From: a virus
Length of the DNA: 21,555 bases
Direction: 5' to 3' (one strand)
IMG/VR virus record: IMGVR_UViG_3300028025_002439
Coordinates: 1-21,555 of that record
A program made the position numbers and the translations under genes. Of the stretch, positions 20,387 through 21,555 are shown one piece after another. The first letter of the stretch is position 1. Every line of letters begins with the position of its first letter. The notes below the pieces were generated by a model. The model ran no database searches. It had not been told where the DNA came from and worked only from the letters and a program-made list of their open reading frames with translations.

Positions 20387-20669
20387 CAATTTGATCTAAA
20401 AATGCTTTGAATTGTTCCGGTGTGGACTTTGGTTTCCCTTTGTCCAAAAACACATCCTGTGGCAATGGGAATAATTTATCAGGTGTGATCAATTGTGAAC
20501 GTTTCGTTGCCTGTGAATTTATGATCATTGTGCTTGTAAATCTGTGCATTTCCCAATGTAAATTGATGTTTACACTCCAAGACTCCCCCAACAACGCATT
20601 TTCCTTCCACGTATTGCGCCAAAAATTGTCCGGTGGTATTCCTGCTTGACCAATGTAAAAATCAAGCAT
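20367..20669 (-). CDS. Tail assembly chaperone, frameshift (T-like) part
   Basis: This frame encodes the second half of the tail chaperone. Its own first ATG is 20669 (100 residues), but the frame is open further up to 20702, where a -1 shift from the upstream gene would enter. The added residues read PKAEKPLTWDSMLDFYIGQ, and LTWDSML, then IPPDNFWRNTWKEN, fits the start of GpT-like tail chaperone domains. This supports the fusion as the true product, about 235 residues. The ATG at 20669 may not be used. The C-terminal end is charged and overlaps a terminator. It should bind the tape measure protein during tail assembly. Confidence 0.72.
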   Translation of the reverse strand: MLDFYIGQAGIPPDNFWRNTWKENALLGESWSVNINLHWEMHRFTSTMIINSQATKRSQLITPDKLFPLPQDVFLDKGKPKSTPEQFKAFLDQIEKSQTK

Positions 20670-20680
20670 TGAATCCCACG

Positions 20681-21073
20681 TTAGGGGTTTTTCGGCTTTG
20701 GGTTTTTTGTGGACTTTTCAACGTTTCTGCGTACACCGGCATTTAGGTCATTGCCTAAAATTCGGGATTGCATAAGGGTTTCAACTAATAATGTCAATGC
20801 ACTTTGATCCACATCCTCCATCCAATCACCGACCGAATAAATTGTGTAATCAATTTCATTGCCATTTTCCTGATCGTATGCTAATAGGCCGGAATAAACC
20901 AACGCACGCATTGATGATAATGACAAACCATTGCCAAAAACTTTGTCGATTTCTGAAATGCTGAATCCTGATGCCTGTTCAAAGGCTGCCCAAAAATTCA
21001 TTGAAAAATGTAAGGTGCGAATTTTACCGCCAATATTTAATTGACAATAGCCCCTTTTTTGATTGACTTCCAT
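20681..21073 (-). CDS. Tail assembly chaperone (G-like)
   Basis: A 130-residue protein between the major tail and tape measure genes, the standard place of the tail assembly chaperone. It has a beta start (GYCQLNIGGKIRTLHFSMNF), an AAFEQASGFSISEIDKVFGN helix pair (29-48), SSMRALVYSGLLAYDQENGN (53-72), and ALTLLVETLMQSRI (about 92-105), a pattern like phage/GTA tail chaperones. The end is basic and low-complexity (EKSTKNPKPKNP). That tail carries the slippery site A AAA AAC at codons 123-124, so a share of ribosomes should continue into the next frame. The short form ends at 20681. Confidence 0.8.
   Translation of the reverse strand: MEVNQKRGYCQLNIGGKIRTLHFSMNFWAAFEQASGFSISEIDKVFGNGLSLSSMRALVYSGLLAYDQENGNEIDYTIYSVGDWMEDVDQSALTLLVETLMQSRILGNDLNAGVRRNVEKSTKNPKPKNP
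20702..20708 (-). other. Programmed -1 ribosomal frameshift site (A AAA AAC)
   Basis: Read in the chaperone frame the codons are ACA AAA AAC, which makes the heptamer A AAA AAC, a canonical X XXY YYZ slippery site. After a -1 shift the frame is open through the next ORF. A short CCC-GGG hairpin can form about 20 nt downstream, but no strong pseudoknot is evident. A second run, G AAA AAC, lies about 15 nt downstream and is a poorer site. Confidence 0.7.
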
Positions 21074-21102
21074 TTGTGTTTGATTAGGTGATAAACTCTA
21101 AA

Positions 21103-21130
21103 CCCCTGCACCATATTACTGATGCAGGGG
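21103..21130 (-). terminator. Hairpin after the major tail protein gene
   Basis: CCCCTGCA (21103-21110) pairs perfectly with TGCAGGGG (21123-21130), loop 12 nt. Read on the minus strand the stem is followed by TTTAGAGTTT, a weak T run, so partial termination is likely. This would lower chaperone expression relative to the abundant major tail protein. Confidence 0.65.
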
Positions 21131-21151
21131 ATGTATTTCTGAATCAGTAAA

Positions 21152-21555
21152 TTATGCGTTTACTGATTTTACGATTGCGCCTGTCAATGTGATTGATCCT
21201 GAGAAAGTCACCGCCGCTTCCATTTCTGCTGATTGCTCGATGGATGCAATGTATCCCTCCGCTGTGTAGATCGTGTCACCTGTTGCAGATGTTCCAAATA
21301 CACACGTGATGATTGTACGGTTTAAAACGAAATCAACTAATTCCTCAGCATTTGCAGCCGATGCATAGTTCACTAAACCATCAAATGAAATTTCACCTGA
21401 ACGTAAACCGCTGATTCCCTCAGACCAACCGCCTGAATTTTTTGTTGTTGCATCTGCAATGTCCTGTGAAATAGACAATGAACATGATGTTGTGTGTGCA
21501 ATTGCAGTCCCCTCAACTTTGATCAATAGGTTCGTGCCGTTAAATACTCCCGATG
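21152..21555 (-). CDS. Major tail protein, 5' end beyond the window
   Basis: This protein should form the tail tube. The frame is open to the right edge, and residues before the TTG at 21526 read SGVFNGTNLL, continuing naturally into LIKVEGTAIAHTTSCSLSIS. That start is usual for Bacteroidota phage tail tube proteins as I recall them, so the true start lies outside the window and TTG is not the start. The rest shows the family: DIADATTKNSGGWSEGISGL, GEISFDGLVNY, and a final TFSGSITLTGAIVKSV. The order major tail, chaperone, tape measure supports the call. Missing N-terminal length is probably only a few residues. Confidence 0.82.
   Translation of the reverse strand, partial: SGVFNGTNLLIKVEGTAIAHTTSCSLSISQDIADATTKNSGGWSEGISGLRSGEISFDGLVNYASAANAEELVDFVLNRTIITCVFGTSATGDTIYTAEGYIASIEQSAEMEAAVTFSGSITLTGAIVKSVNA

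Noticed and set aside
21152-21526. TTG at 21526 as the start of the major tail protein
   Set aside because: The frame stays open to the window edge and the residues before TTG match the expected tail tube start, so the gene is cut by the edge.
1-21555. Complete circular phage genome
   Set aside because: No direct repeat is visible between the two ends, and connector, lysis and other expected genes are missing.

Overview
This window looks like part of a tailed double-stranded DNA phage genome (siphovirus-like, HK97-type head), probably infecting a member of the Bacteroidota. It is AT-rich. Every convincing gene is on the minus strand, so the region reads from right to left. Three things suggest a Bacteroidota host: A/C-rich leaders without Shine-Dalgarno sequences, promoter-like TAnnTTTG boxes, and small phage proteins of types I associate with Bacteroidota phages. 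I see no integrase, lysis gene, tRNA or CRISPR array. The ends show no terminal repeat, so this is probably a slice of a larger genome.

Right part (21555 to about 15890), tail genes in order: a major tail protein cut by the right edge, a tail assembly chaperone pair joined by a probable -1 frameshift on A AAA AAC, an 838-residue tape measure protein, and a 642-residue tail-tip protein with a carbohydrate-binding-like domain. Hairpin terminators separate several of these genes. A calcineurin-like phosphoesterase (14739-15722) follows behind its own promoter-like element and ends in a strong terminator.

Middle part (14618 to about 6060), early and replication genes: a promoter-like region with a tandem 10-bp repeat and CAA-rich leader, small unknown genes, an ERF single-strand annealing protein, an SSB-like protein with an acidic C-terminal tail, a winged-helix replication initiator carrying 15-bp iteron-like repeats beside an AT-rich stretch (candidate origin), a probable replication partner, a Cro/C1-type regulator, a VRR-NUC nuclease, an HNH homing endonuclease, a DUF3310 protein and a ParB-like protein. 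Between them lie very small, tightly overlapping ORFs, several with one membrane segment. Just before the initiator gene lies a two-hairpin RNA element (11361-11454) whose two loops are complementary over 7 nt; the second hairpin is a terminator ending 8 bases before the initiator start codon.

Left part (6056 to 1), packaging and head genes: small and large terminase, portal, Mu F-like head protein, prohead protease, major capsid protein, a terminator, then the first codons of another gene leaving the window. A 31-32 bp element lies before both the protease and the phosphoesterase, and each time ends 14-15 nt from a start codon. This suggests a phage-specific promoter set.

The strongest candidates for something undescribed are the paired-loop RNA leader of the replication initiator, the duplicated promoter element, and the set of membrane microproteins.
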